From Helopsaltes ochotensis (taxonomy: Eukaryota; Chordata; Aves; Passeriformes; Locustellidae), in contig VXBM01001012.1 in the NCBI GenBank assembly GCA_013400155.1, forward strand, positions 1 to 64,000: a stretch of 64,000 nucleotides of DNA. Reading direction: 5' to 3'. Made by a program: the position numbers and the translations under genes. The notes under the pieces were generated by a model. That model was not told the origin of the DNA, searched no databases, and saw only the letters and a list, made by a program, of their open reading frames with translations. Numbering within the stretch: the stretch's first letter is position 1; each line of letters begins with the position of its first letter. Positions 51,101-62,659 of the stretch are shown one piece after another.

Positions 51101-52431
51101 TTTACATAATAGTTATCTAAAGTCGAGTAACATAAAACCTAGTCCTGTATCATGCTGAAAGGAGACACCTTGCAGCTGGCATTACTGTCTAGAGACATGG
51201 AAGGCATGAAATTAATATATTGTTTCTGGTCTTTGGTTACAGGGATGGCTTTATACAAACCAGGATAAAGTACAGTTTATTGAAAAAGTTAGCACTATGC
51301 TTTATCATTTGTGCTACATTTTTTTCTTTATTTTAATGTTAGGAGCAGGCTTCTTGACCATGAAAAATGTTTTAACTCCCAGAATAAAGGGACTGGCCCT
51401 CATTCAAAACTTCCATTTATTTCATCTAGGCACTTAAACACTTGGTTAGCTTTCAGCAAGTGTCTGAATCCTCAATTGCCAATAAAAGATAACCCTAAAA
51501 GTAAGTGAATAATTCACTAAAATGGAGTAAAGAAGCTCTAATTCCCACTAAAAGGGAAGCAAAATTCCCAAATTAATTTTAAATTTAATCCTCCTTGGTG
51601 TAATATTTGCATACCTTCAGGAACAGAAACATAAAGGCACTTTAAAATGATTAATTCTACTTCATTCCCTCAGATGTCTTGCTTGAGAAAAATGCAAGGC
51701 ATATGGCTCAAAATGTAATTCTCCTCCCAACTCTTTACTGATAATCATTGTCCATAGTTATATGTTCACATGGTTATACTCACAGAGCTGGTATGTTTTC
51801 TTCATCTTCGCTAATGAACAAATAATAGATTTTAGTTTTTGATGTAGAAGATGTTAACCCATCCACCCCAAGGAATGTGAAGGAGGACAACACACCATGT
51901 AGCAGAATATGGTCAAAATCAAAGTTAAACATTAAAACACTTCCAGTGCTAAATTAGCAGTTTCAGGGAATTCATTCTAACGCACGGACCAAATGTTAGT
52001 TCCTGCAAAGCAAAGTGAGGAAGTGAGGATGTTCACTCTATATAAAACCTGTCTCCTAAGTTTCTTGGTGTATCCTAGTGATCTAGAGTGTGTATCACAT
52101 ACATATTTGCTGTATATGTGAAGGAGTGAGCATAAAGAAAATTTTGAGAGTGTGCAGCACACAGGCATAACAGAGCATGGAAAACCATACCATGATAGTT
52201 TTATTTGCACCCTCTCATAGGTAGTTTTCTCCAGAATGAGGTATCTTTAGGACACTATATTTTTTTGAATCTTGAACCTGTGTTTTGCTATCCACTGACT
52301 TACTCAGGGTCCTCCAAGAAAGGGTGAAACAATAAACTTACAATTAAACATGATGAATGACCATGGTCCTACTATTATTTTAACACCATAAATACAGCTA
52401 AAAGAATCTGAGCTGCTGTCTCATCCATCTG

Positions 52432-52432
<1 letters not shown>
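48200..52432. other. Unique noncoding sequence
   Basis: AT-rich with less AT-rich islands at 50120-50480 and 50800-51080. A G-rich stretch lies at 48236-48262 and a TTTG run at 49166-49191. A 9-bp-arm hairpin lies at 50168-50189. No interspersed repeat is recognised. The 95-codon frame at 50803-51090 is discussed under findings. Confidence 0.5.
50168..50189. repeat. Short palindrome, 9-bp arms, 4-base loop
   Basis: CCTTCAAAG (50168-50176) pairs exactly with CTTTGAAGG (50181-50189) across GCTG. CTTTGAA resembles the TCF/LEF core, present once on each strand, but this may be chance. Confidence 0.65.
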
Positions 52433-52485
<53 letters not shown>

Positions 52486-52486
52486 N
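52433..52486. repeat. 53-base poly(T) ending in one N
   Basis: An uninterrupted run of 53 T terminates at a single N (52486). The N marks an unresolved join, so the true homopolymer length and the bases between the flanks are uncertain. No AATAAA is seen on the minus strand upstream of the run, so it does not look like a retrocopy tail. Confidence 0.9.
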
Positions 52487-54572
52487 GTCCAAGCCTATAC
52501 CATACTAAACCCTTTAAAAAGCCATTTGAAAATGGCTGCTTTGGGAGCAGTCTCATCTCAGACATAACTTTTCTTCAGGAACAACCTCTCCCACTCATCC
52601 ATATATGAAAGAAGGACATTCTTAAAATTTAGAATCAGGTCCTCATTTTAAAACTTAAGTGTCTTACTTTAAATTAAAGGACTATCTCTACATTTATAGA
52701 TAGATGTATGCTTTTGTATGATATATATAAGATATACTGAACATTAAATCTCTAATTAGTTTATTTATGTGCAAATACAGTTTTTCCAATAAAATCTCCT
52801 GAGGTCAAAAATGTTCAGTTCAGATCATGTTTATAGGTAATTGTGAATATTTTAAGCTTGCTTGTGAAGTCTTCAACCAAGTTCGTAGCTTCCTTTAAAG
52901 ATGTGGAAATTACAGGTTTTAAGCTTTAATGGGAGAGCAAGTGCAAGCAGAAGTCCAAATGTTCTTTAATGCCCATATTCCCATATGCTTCACACAGCAG
53001 AACATATTCTTGGACTACATGGTAATGCAGAAAAAACAATGTGTCTGAGTGACTCAAAAAGCATTTCACAGATTAAGCAGTCCTGAGAAGACTAAATGTT
53101 GCAAAAACTGAATAAAATATAAATATAACAAGGGATATAAATATTGGATGGATACTGGGAAAATGAAAAATCAGTTCATTCTTTGGAAAGTAAGTTCTTA
53201 ATGGAAATTAAATTAAGGACAGAGTACACCTAATTGTAATTTTTTATACTCTTCAGTTGGTTTTTTGCCTTTTTATTATTCTAGCAAGAAAATTAACAGA
53301 GTATTCCTCCACACAAACTTATACTTTAGGAAGTTAGAAATTAGTAACTGAACTAGCCACTTTAGGTTATATTTATATTCAAACAGAAATTAGGATTCTA
53401 AAACAGACCATTAAGACTAACTGCAATCTTTTTGCATACTTCTCTGCACCAGCTATAAAGAGAGCCTAAAATAACCACTTCTAATTTAAATATTTAACTA
53501 TTTTTTTATTATTATTTTTAGTTCAGTTGTCTGATCTAGGAAGTCAGAAGGAAATATAGAAAGAAGAATGGGATTGGACAAGGATAATGAGGAGAGAAAA
53601 TCTTTATGGAGGCAAACAGAGCAGTGAAGTAGAAAGCCCTGATATAGAGGGGAAAGAGGTTGCTACAAGGACATGACAAAAGAAATACTAGTTTCGTATT
53701 TTCTTTGCCTTTTTTTTGTGTGTGTATTACATACTGTCATCTCTCTCATACTGACATTTTTTCTGGTGTTTATATGGAAAGGTGACAAGAAGGTGAAACA
53801 TTTCATAGTGTTCTATAAGACTCAAAGCTCAAAATATTCATATCTGTCAGAAAGTGTCAAACTCATCAAGTTCACAATTTTGGGGGAAAATATCTGAAAT
53901 ATGCTTTCACAAAAAAACTCAACTGCACATAGATTTTTATTCTTTTTTTTAGACATTTTTAAAATTCAGCTTTGCTGTAGCTGTGTGGATTTCTCTTCTC
54001 ATGGGAAAATGCAAACTCATTCATGGGATTTTATTTGCTTAAGGACCAGGGTGTACTTGGTGGATAATGCAGGAGAATGGGGGGACCTAATGTGTGCCTC
54101 AAAGAGTTTAAACCTTGGGGGAAAATAATCTGAGGTATAAGTTTTATGTTTCAGGAAGTTAAGTTACAGGAAGACATTGAGCTGACAAAGACTGAATTTT
54201 GAGAGGAGCAAGAAGAGTACAACAATGACCTGAGCTGGGATGGTGTTGGTGCCCAATGATTGATTGTACTGTTTCTCCTGTCTTGAGAATCCCTCCTGGT
54301 AAGATGAAGCCCAAGTCAGAGATCTGGAGGGGCAGAGGAAGCCCATGAAATGGTAAAATATTTTCTGTTTGTGAAAGGACAGAGTATAGTATTTATGAAA
54401 ATGTATAAATCTGTATGCTAGGTATTAAAATGGTTTAAGGATGCCATTTAAATTGCATGAATTAATAAGAAGGAATTTCAGTAATGAGAAATAAATACAA
54501 TGGAAGAGTTAGAACATATGTAAATTGTGTAGAATCTGAATATGAAACAAATGGTGTGAAATAAGGGGTGGA
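52487..54572. other. Unique noncoding sequence
   Basis: AT-rich. A 7-bp-arm hairpin (GCCATTT/AAATGGC) lies at 52521-52536. No repeat family or exon recognised. Confidence 0.5.
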
Positions 54573-54821
54573 AAATTTATAGGGTCTGGCTGAGATGGAG
54601 CTCATTTTCCTATAGCAGTCCTCACAGTGCTGTGCTTTGCACTGGCACCTGGAAAGGTGTTGATAGCACCCCAGTGCTTTGGTTACTGCTGAGCAGGGCT
54701 GGCACTGCGTAAGAGCTGGCTCTCAATATTCCCCCCACCACCAATGGGTGGGTAAGATCCTGGGAGGGGACAAAACCAGGCCAGCTGAACCAAATTAACC
54801 AAAGGGATTTCCCGTTCTATA

Positions 54822-54829
54822 TGATGTCA
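54822..54829 (+). promoter_or_regulatory. CRE-like site in LTR
   Basis: TGATGTCA, one C-to-T step from the palindromic TGACGTCA, lies just upstream of the TATA box. CpG decay of an ancestral CRE is an inference. Confidence 0.4.
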
Positions 54830-54836
54830 GCTCAGA

Positions 54837-54844
54837 TATAAAAG
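54837..54844 (+). promoter_or_regulatory. LTR TATA box
   Basis: TATAAAAG, intact, 8 bases after the CRE-like site. Confidence 0.6.
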
Positions 54845-55162
54845 CTAAGGAAATGAGAAGGGGAGGGTGGAACTTTGTTATTTATAACGTTTGCCTTCCT
54901 GAGTAACTGATACACCTGCTGAAGCCCTCCTTCCTGAGGAGTGGCTGAACATCTCCTACTGAAGAAAATAGAGAACAAGCCTATTTTCTCCTTCTCTTTG
55001 CTTGAGTATGCATATGCATGCACTTTTACTTTAGTAAGCTGCCTTATCTCAACATTTGAGTAGTTTTCCACCTTATTTTCTTTCCCTGTCCATCGAGCAA
55101 GGGAAGTGATAGAGCAACTTGGTGGGTACATGGTGGCCAGACAAGCTCAACACCACAAACTT

Positions 55163-55289
55163 ATATAAGCCTAAATTCTGATTATCCATAAGTCAGTAGT
55201 AGTAATGTCTACTTCAAGAGATGTGAGATGCTATATTTTGGCAGCAAGAAAACCTACTGTATTTAACAAACAGAAATGTTTAAATTCAG
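55163..55289. other. Unique noncoding sequence
   Basis: Short stretch between the LTR and an A-rich tract. Nothing recognisable. Confidence 0.4.
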
Positions 55290-55348
55290 AAAACAAACAA
55301 ACAAACAAACAAACAAAAAAACCCTGACAAAAACAAAAACAAAAAAAA
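55290..55348 (+). repeat. (AAAC)n tract
   Basis: Six CAAA units, then a degenerate AAAAC run. Confidence 0.92.
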
Positions 55349-58300
55349 GTTTTACATGAGATAAGTATAGAAAAATTAATCTTGAAAAATCTGCAGGTTC
55401 CTGATGAAGAGACACTTCGAAGCTCTGTCTCCTTCCATTATTTCACATAAATGATATAAAGACCTGTCATTATGAGAGACCAATTAAATCAATTCTGTGG
55501 AATCACAATGAGATTTTCTGCCCCAAAATAACTAAAATTCTACTTCAGACAATATGAATGAACTATATATATTAATGAATCAGAAGGGGAAAATTATATT
55601 CTCAATCTATTTTATAAAAAGGGATTTAATTCTGGCAATCAAAAAAGAGACTTAGAAGAACAGTCTCAAACTCTTTCCTTCTTTTTCCTTCACTGGGCAC
55701 TGATTTAGCTTCACTGAAAGTATCATTGAAATAATGAGCGAAATTTTCCCTGACTGAAATAACCTTTCTGAAGACTGCAATGACCATATTTTATCAAAAT
55801 CACAGAATCATTATCCAATCCTCATTACCTATCAACCCTTTCACCTGTGCTACTCCTTTTGTCAGGACTTGAGTTATTGTCTCTCCTGTCTAAGAGTTTA
55901 TCTCTGTATGCTCACCTTGGAATAGCAAAGATGCCTAATCTTGGTTCGGACTGATGTGAAGACGAGGTCAGGAAATGCTTCACCACTAGCCTTCCCCGTC
56001 ACCCCCCAGTTCATTTTTTTGCAAGTGCATTTAAACTCAGGCCTTCATTCTTGGTCTTACATTTAACCAGGCTGCACACATGCAGCATGCTTGCTTGTAT
56101 CTTTCACAGTGGACAAGGTTTCTTCATAAATCCTCCCCACCAACCACAGAGATGATAGAAAGGTGATATGATTCCATAATCCATGCCTTATCCACTGGAT
56201 TTTTAAAAAATCATATTTTTCCCATTTCTAGAAAACTCATCCAAATTTAGACCATTTGCTTGCTAAATTGTTAGGTATAATAACCTAAATTATACTATGA
56301 GTTGCTCACAAAGTTTCTTTGTCTGTCATCATCTTTAAAAATGAAGGAAATAATTTTAAAAGGTCCTGTTTGGTGGCAAAATGCTGTATATGTTGCCATC
56401 TGTAAACCATAAAAAATAAAGAAATTTGCAGCTATAACTGAGTGAATAGATCAAAAATTGAAATCAAAACTCAATTCAATAGCCTAGTATGGCACTAATA
56501 ACTCAGATGTCCTGTGGTAATCTGATTTGTTTTTTACTACAATTCCTGAAAGAATTGTCTCCCAATGTGTCTAATGCAGCGTCTGCCACTCCCAGTGGAT
56601 GCTCAGTGTTGAGGACAACCCAAGTAACCCTTTATGCTTACAATTAGGCAATTGTATCTAGTTCAAGATTTCTGATTTCCCATTATAACCCATTCTGTAA
56701 CTCTGTTTAGTTGTTAACAATGTGTCTGGTGTGGTATGAGATATCTTGGATTTCCTTAGGACACAAGTTTGCCATCTACTGTATTGCATCTGCCTGGATG
56801 TACAAAGGCATCTTAGATGGTTGAAAATGCTTCTGTCTGAGCAACTCCCTAGCCATGTCTATTGGAAGTTTCAATCCTAAATTAGGATGCATTTTATTGC
56901 ATTCAAATACCTAAATGAAAGTGTGCGCAGCCTGGACATGAAACTACCCCCAACGCAATATGAAATTTATCTTACCTTCATGTCCACCTAGAATTTCAGG
57001 AATGGGATTTATTGTTGTGCAAAGTGTCTCCTAATCTTTCTTTCACTCATCTTCCCTTCTTTCCAAATCATGTGATACCATTTGGAACAGAAAGCTAGTT
57101 CAGTTAAAAACTGAAATCAGTTTACTCTCTGATGCCTATATTGCTTTCCATCTTACTAGAAGAATATATTTGCTTTAATATAGTTCCTTGATCAAGTCAA
57201 AGAAGAAATTTGGGTTTCACTGAGTCTCAAGAATTCTTCAGAGACTAATTATCATATATAATCTAGAGGCTTGACAAAGGAAGCTAGTAAGGGTTTTATA
57301 GCAACAAGAAAACTACAACAGTAAATAGGAAGAAAGAACTGAGAGTTTATGCTAAAATATGGAATAATTCCTGTGTGAAAACAGGAATAGCATGTTGTTA
57401 GAGCAGAAAGGCAGAACACTTGACTCAGGGATTATTTTGAAAAGTTATTATACAGAAAAAGAGGGATAAGCTATTACCTGGCGATGGATAGAAATAGACA
57501 AGCAGATTCAGAAGTTTGATAATCTTCAGAATGATAGCCCAAAATGGCAAGATATCCTTCTGTTGAATTAAGATGAGATGACAAAAAGCCTTTATGATTA
57601 GCTGCCCATCAAAATGTCCAACAGAAATTAACGACCTATCAAGAAGACACAAAATTGATGATTTAACAATGTTTCTCTCATGAAAAAGAGTGTAATACAT
57701 GAAGCATTTATAGATCAAGTAATCTACCACTGGATGTCTAAGATTTCCACATTAAAACAGATGAGATTTTACTATAAAATGAACTTCAATCCTGAGAATG
57801 TGACTTCAAAATATTGGTACGAGGAAAACATTATTTTTATACTTGCTGAAGAGAGGATCTTAGCACACCCACACTTTATAGGCTTTGTAAACTGGAAAAT
57901 GGTGAAAACTGGATCCCAAGATGTCATAGATATTTCAATATGTAAATCTTTAGGAGGTACAATGCATATATATTATTTTCTTAAAAATAACATCATAAAA
58001 CTGACAAGAAAACCATAAACCAATCAAAGCAAAACATCATAGTGTTGCATTTATTAATAATAACATTCAGGAAGAACTGTAGAAGAAAATAATTTATTTC
58101 AAGCATAAAACCAGCAATAGTTGGATTTTCCAACTAACCAGAAAAAAAATTAGATTTTTTTTAACAATTGTAACACAGAAGACCAAAAAATGCTGTAAAG
58201 AAAATTACTTTTTAATTCAGAAAAAAAAGTGAAGGATTTCAAGTACAGTTTGTTGCTTTTTTCATCATTGTTCTTTGTTGTTTTGATTTGGTTATAAGAA

Positions 58301-59749
58301 TTTCAGTGTACCTCATTAACACACAAAATTGGTATCTGCGAACCCAAGATATTTAATATAAATTTTAAAAAACTTTCTATAATTCTACTTCATATTTTTC
58401 TCATTAATTAAAATTTTCTATGATTATCTTAAAGCTTGCATGCAATTTTTAATGTATGTATTAGGGGGTTCTTTGACCAAAAAAAAAAAGTAAACTGCTT
58501 CTTATAGCCTCAGGTTTCCTTACATTCAAAAGTGTCATAGGTCTTTTACCAAATTCTTTGAGAGGCCAATTTCTATAATGACTTCTCTGCAGCATGATAA
58601 ATAAATAAGTAAATAAATAAAACTATATTTTCACATAAAAGGAATGCACGTAATACTTGCCAACAGAAAATTAGTTGACTTGTTCAAACTGGTCTTGGTA
58701 CCTTCTCCATATAATGTGGACAGAAATTTACATATACAGAGTGTGAGTCATTTAATCCTAGAATTGACTTCTACTACCCAATTTGTGTTGCCTTTTAAAG
58801 ATGTCACCACTGATCAAAAATCTTATTTGCACAATTAGTTTAGACTAGACATCTACTTTTAGGTGGTTAGGATGAGAGCAATCTCCCACTGCACTAAAGT
58901 GGTCTGAATTAATCTTAGCTAACTAAGATTCTGTAACAAGCAGGATATATTTGAATAATGCTGTCTAAATCAATTAGCTTGCAATTAAATTTTAAGGCAT
59001 TAATCCCCTTAAAAGGAAGTGTCAAAGTTCTTAACAGGTACAGTGGGCATAGAGGTACCCTTGAAGTGGCAAAACTCTACAATTTAGGATCTAGTTATCA
59101 GATCTTCAAAAGCATCTACCTGACTGCATTGAGGATTTATCCAGCTGAAAACACACCAAAGATGCTGCATGAAATTCTGACCTCAACGTATGGTACCTAT
59201 GTTTCTTACAAGTCCAGGGTATCCCATAGGTCAACCAAGATGGGTTAAGTTTGTTTAAGTTGATTCCTGGGTGTCTAAGATTTAAACACAAATTAGGTAC
59301 CTGAATAAGCTGCACTAGGTCTCTTCCTGCATCACAACCTCTCTCTGTAGTATATGAATGTATGTCTTCGTGATACATGATAAAATTGTTTCAAAACTAA
59401 GGAGAACCTGAAGTCTTGAATGATACTATTATCTCCTCACTAGTTTTCTGACAATGTATCTCAAAATTCTTACCTCCCTTCATTCCCCAAGAGTGCTTCT
59501 GTGGTGCTGTTACATATATTGAGATAGATATATAAGTTTTAAATCCAAAACAGGCTAACAGGAGTGATATTAGGCTTTCTAAGGCTAAGATTAACTGTGG
59601 AATTACAGTAGCTTATTCCTGCATCAAACTTCTATGTCAGATTGACCTAAAACACCATTTATGGACTGTGCTTATGTATGACCTGTTTGCAACTTCCTCA
59701 GTGGAATATACAGAGAAGAAGACAAATCTTCTTGGAAGATGATAGTGAT
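55349..59749. other. Unique noncoding sequence
   Basis: About 4.4 kb without recognised interspersed repeats. 55840-56160 is less AT-rich with a few CpGs but is unidentified. The 101- and 112-codon frames at 57425-57730 (minus) and 57680-58018 (plus) have no domain or splice context. A short AAAT run lies at 58597-58622. Confidence 0.5.
58911..58930. repeat. 20-bp palindrome
   Basis: AATCTTAG (58911-58918) and CTAAGATT (58923-58930) are perfect arms around CTAA. The central TTAGCTAA is also symmetric. It is probably chance. Confidence 0.6.
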
Positions 59750-59985
59750 ATGATGAGAGGCGATAAACCAAAGTTAGAATATGGGAAATTGCAATTATCT
59801 TTTAGGAAACTAGTTTGAGATGGTCAAACAGTAGAAGTTTCCCAGAGAGATTGTGAAATCTTCACACTTGGAAGTTTTCAAGGCTCATCTGGACATAGCC
59901 ATGCGCAGCCTGACATGGTTATATCTGTTTTGAGCATGTGTTGAACTAGGTAACCTGTGGGGATGCCTTTCTTTGTGAATTATGG
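59750..59985 (+). mobile_element. CR1: Ancient CR1 LINE 3' fragment
   Basis: Diverged but ordered similarity to the CR1 3' region: GATGAGAGGCGATAAACC (cf. the ACAAGAGGCAATGG segment), TGGTCAAACAGTAGAAG, TTCCCAGAGAGATTGTGAAATC, TTCACACTTGGAAGTTTTCAA and CTCATCTGGACATAGCC. GAGCATGTGTTGAACTAGGTAACCTGTGG follows. The wording matches older CR1 subfamilies (GGTCAAACACTGGAACAGG type) rather than the subfamily at 4300 or 14460. The terminal octamers are lost. Plus orientation. Confidence 0.82.
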
Positions 59986-62374
59986 TACTGAAGTACTGTG
60001 ACTGTACTGTGTGTTGTGCTGAAAAGTAGTCAGCTCTCATGCTCTTTCTTTATTTAAAAACTCATACTTTGGTGTCTACGTGCTTTCTCAACCTTCTTGA
60101 TCTTCTAATTGTGGTAAATAATCTTGTAGTGTTAGTATCTAGCAATTACAGAGTAGAAATCACTCAAGCATTTTTTATCCCTGTCTGATTTTTTCATAAC
60201 CTTTTGATGCATGGAAAAAGTATGGCCACTACCTACAGTCTTATTTGGGATTGTGATTTTCTGTCCAGTAACTTCACTAGATTTGTAATTACAGCAAAGA
60301 ATTTTTACTCTCTGTCACTGTCTGGCTTTGCATAAAAGATACATCATGAAAACTATTCATTTTTATATATATTTTCTATTTTTCATGTAACAATACCTAA
60401 TCACTAATATGATTAAATATAGAAATGTGGTGGTTTTTTGTTTGTTTGTTTGTTTGTTTGTTTTTATTAGGTGCAACATTTTGGTAAAAGGATATTTTAT
60501 TCTAAATACTACCTGAAAAAGGTTAGTATTTTCAATCTTTAATGTATTCTTGGCCATTCTTCTCTAGTTATTTCCTCAAGTTTTGGAAGAAAATGCTCTG
60601 CTATCTATCTAATAGATGCTGGCAGCACAGGCTTTAGGAAAAATCTTAATTAATATGCTTATCGTAATCACTAAGTTATTTCATGGGAGATGGAACTAAT
60701 CAATACAGTGATGACACCACCCCAGAGATACATGGAACTGTTGGCTCTATAAATAAAGAGACAGGCAGGGATTCCAAACCATCTAGAACGTTGTCCTTAT
60801 TTAACATAGATAATATCTTTAATCAGAAGATGAGAAGGTTTGCTTTTATTAATTACTTGTGGTTTCCTTAATTAATTTTCTATTTGTGAACAAAGCTTTG
60901 AGTGCTAATGATATGTGTGGTTGGTATAACACAAAGTAAACCCTTACCTATACTTCATGCTTTCGTGCCCAGCCAATGTACACTTTCTGAACTGGTTTGG
61001 GTGTCCTATAACACACTCCTGCTGAAAAATGTCCTCCTCTCTGATCCTGACATTAAGCTTTTTGGTCAGCCTTTTGTCCCATCCCATATGGGAGCCTCCT
61101 GCAGACAAGATGTTCCTTTACACTGATAACAAATCCCTCTCCACCGCCTTCCCTACCTGTCATTCCTAACAACCTGTATTTGCTCACTACACCACTCCAT
61201 TTCTACCAAGTCTTAATTCATCCAACAACATTGCAGTTGTGAAGCAACATGTGGCATTCTGGTTCCTCCCACTTGTTTCCAAGGCTGGGCACATTTTCAT
61301 ATGTATGCTTTACAAAGACATTATTCCACTCTGTTTCTGAGGTCTCTTTTGTTCCTCTTGCCATGGATTTTTTGGTTTTCCATGTATGTCCACCATTTCC
61401 ACACTTGACTCTGGCTTGTAATATCTATTCTCTTTTATTCCTGGTTTAGAAATCTCTTCACCAAGATGGCAAGTTTTCTGGATCTTGTCTTTGACCAGTT
61501 TTATCTTTCTTCAAGGTGTTGGGTGTTTTCTATTTTTCTTCATCACTCACTTCAATTAACTAGTAAAACAGTTTGAAGGAAAGAAATGGCTTATCTTTTT
61601 CTCTTTTATAGCTCTTCAGTCCTTTTGTCATTTCATGCCTAAATCAGTCCCTTTAGAGAACTGCTAACACTTTTAAAATAACTTCATTGTTAAGGCATCT
61701 TCGCAGTGCAGAAATTGGTTATTCTCAGAAGGGATGAGCTTATTTTTTATTGTATTTGAATTTGAATAGAGGCAATATTTTTTTAATAAAACATATACTG
61801 TGAGGTCTGTGTTACCTTTTTTAGGATTTCAACTAAAAGTTGAGATAGAAAGGCAACAGAAAAATGAGAGTCTCAAATGTTGCTGACAGCACAGCATGTC
61901 GTTTAGAAAATGGAAATGGCAACTTGATAGAGAGACATACAGTCTTGTAACCTCAGCCATGATTAATAAATTGTGTAGAGAAATTCTTCACCTTGACCTG
62001 GAATTTTTTTCCCCATCATAAATCCATTGAAGTACTAAAAAAAAATTCTACTCCTTCCTTTTCTATTATGCAAGAGAAAATAATTAAAAGACAAGTAAAT
62101 ATAATAGGAACTCATATGTCAAAAATACAATGGTGATCATTGCTCTCTCTTGGACCTTCCGAACTGTCTACTAGGTTGTACAAGAATGAATAAAATAAGA
62201 TCAGTAATATGTTCCATAATATCTTTTCTCTTTTCAAAAAAAGCCAGTGTTAGTCTGAACATAAACAATATCTATAAACTTGTTGATATAAGTTTTAATC
62301 AATAGTGGATGCATTATTAGGGAAATTTTACTTAACGATAGGTCACCACAAATACTTATTTCATATCTGTTTAA
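59986..62374. other. Unique noncoding sequence
   Basis: AT-rich to about 60900. 60900-61560 is somewhat less AT-rich and pyrimidine-rich, with open frames at 60902-61126 and 61249-61449 that show no domain. A GTTT array is listed separately. Confidence 0.5.
60433..60465 (+). repeat. (GTTT)n microsatellite
   Basis: About seven TTTG units within a T-rich run. Confidence 0.9.
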
Positions 62375-62577
62375 TTTAAAAATTATTATGGTAGAGTCGG
62401 TGGCAGATATAGCTGCGGCAGAAAATCATATGTGAACATGACACTGGGCAGGATTGAATGTCGACACAAAGGAGATTTAATTTCCTCAGATGGGTTCGAT
62501 GCTTGCATTGTTGATGAACAAACAGACTTGTACACTCTCCTTCAAAGACTGTTAACTAACTCCACTGAAGTAAAGGT
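62375..62577 (+). other. Exon-like open block, unidentified
   Basis: A frame open from 62375 to 62656 (preceding stop TAA at 62372) contains a stretch unlike nearby translations. 62402-62577 encodes a polar sequence with three Cys, several charged residues and no low-complexity bias. It carries CpGs at 62397-62398, in GCTGCGGC, GTCGAC and TTCGAT, notable in this CpG-poor setting. At its right end AAAG is followed by GTAATA (from about 62577), an acceptable splice donor. Candidate acceptors are CTGCGGCAG (ending 62420) and ACTGGGCAG, but neither has a good polypyrimidine tract. I recognise no domain. It may be an exon, an exapted or conserved noncoding element, or chance. Confidence 0.25.
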
Positions 62578-62659
62578 AATAATAATAAAAAAAGGAAACC
62601 ATAAAAGAGGAAAGAAGTTTGAATTTAAGTGGTTTCTAATGGTCTGCATAGAATTATAG

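Larger units (their letters stand above)
54578..55157 (+). mobile_element. ERVL-like LTR, full length, solo
   Basis: A 580-bp block runs from TATAGGGTCTGGCTGAGATGG (the initial TG mutated to TA) to a terminal CAACACCACA. It is flanked by AAATT (54573-54577) and AACTT (55158-55162), a 5-bp duplication with one mismatch. Landmarks in order are CTCACAGTGCTGTGCTTTGC, TTGGTTACTGCTGAGCAGGGC, a CCCCCCACCACC stretch, GGGAGGGGACAAAACCAGGCC, TGATGTCA, TATAAAAG (54837-54844), AACGTTTGCCTTCC, AAGCTGCCTTATCTCAAC and a GTGATAGAGC segment. It is related to but distinct from the LTR at 25.8 kb. No internal retroviral sequence adjoins it. The minus frame at 54832-55131 is a shadow. Confidence 0.88.

Noticed and set aside
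52487..52760. Minus-strand retrocopy whose poly(A) tail would be the 53-base poly(T)
   Set aside because: No AATAAA lies at the right distance on the minus strand, and the N at 52486 points to an assembly artefact.
54832..55131. 99-codon minus-strand frame
   Set aside because: Shadow of the ERVL-like LTR at 54578-55157.
55795..55815. CACAGAATCATT resembling the reverse CR1 terminus
   Set aside because: The following bases show no CR1 3' UTR similarity, so a chance short match.
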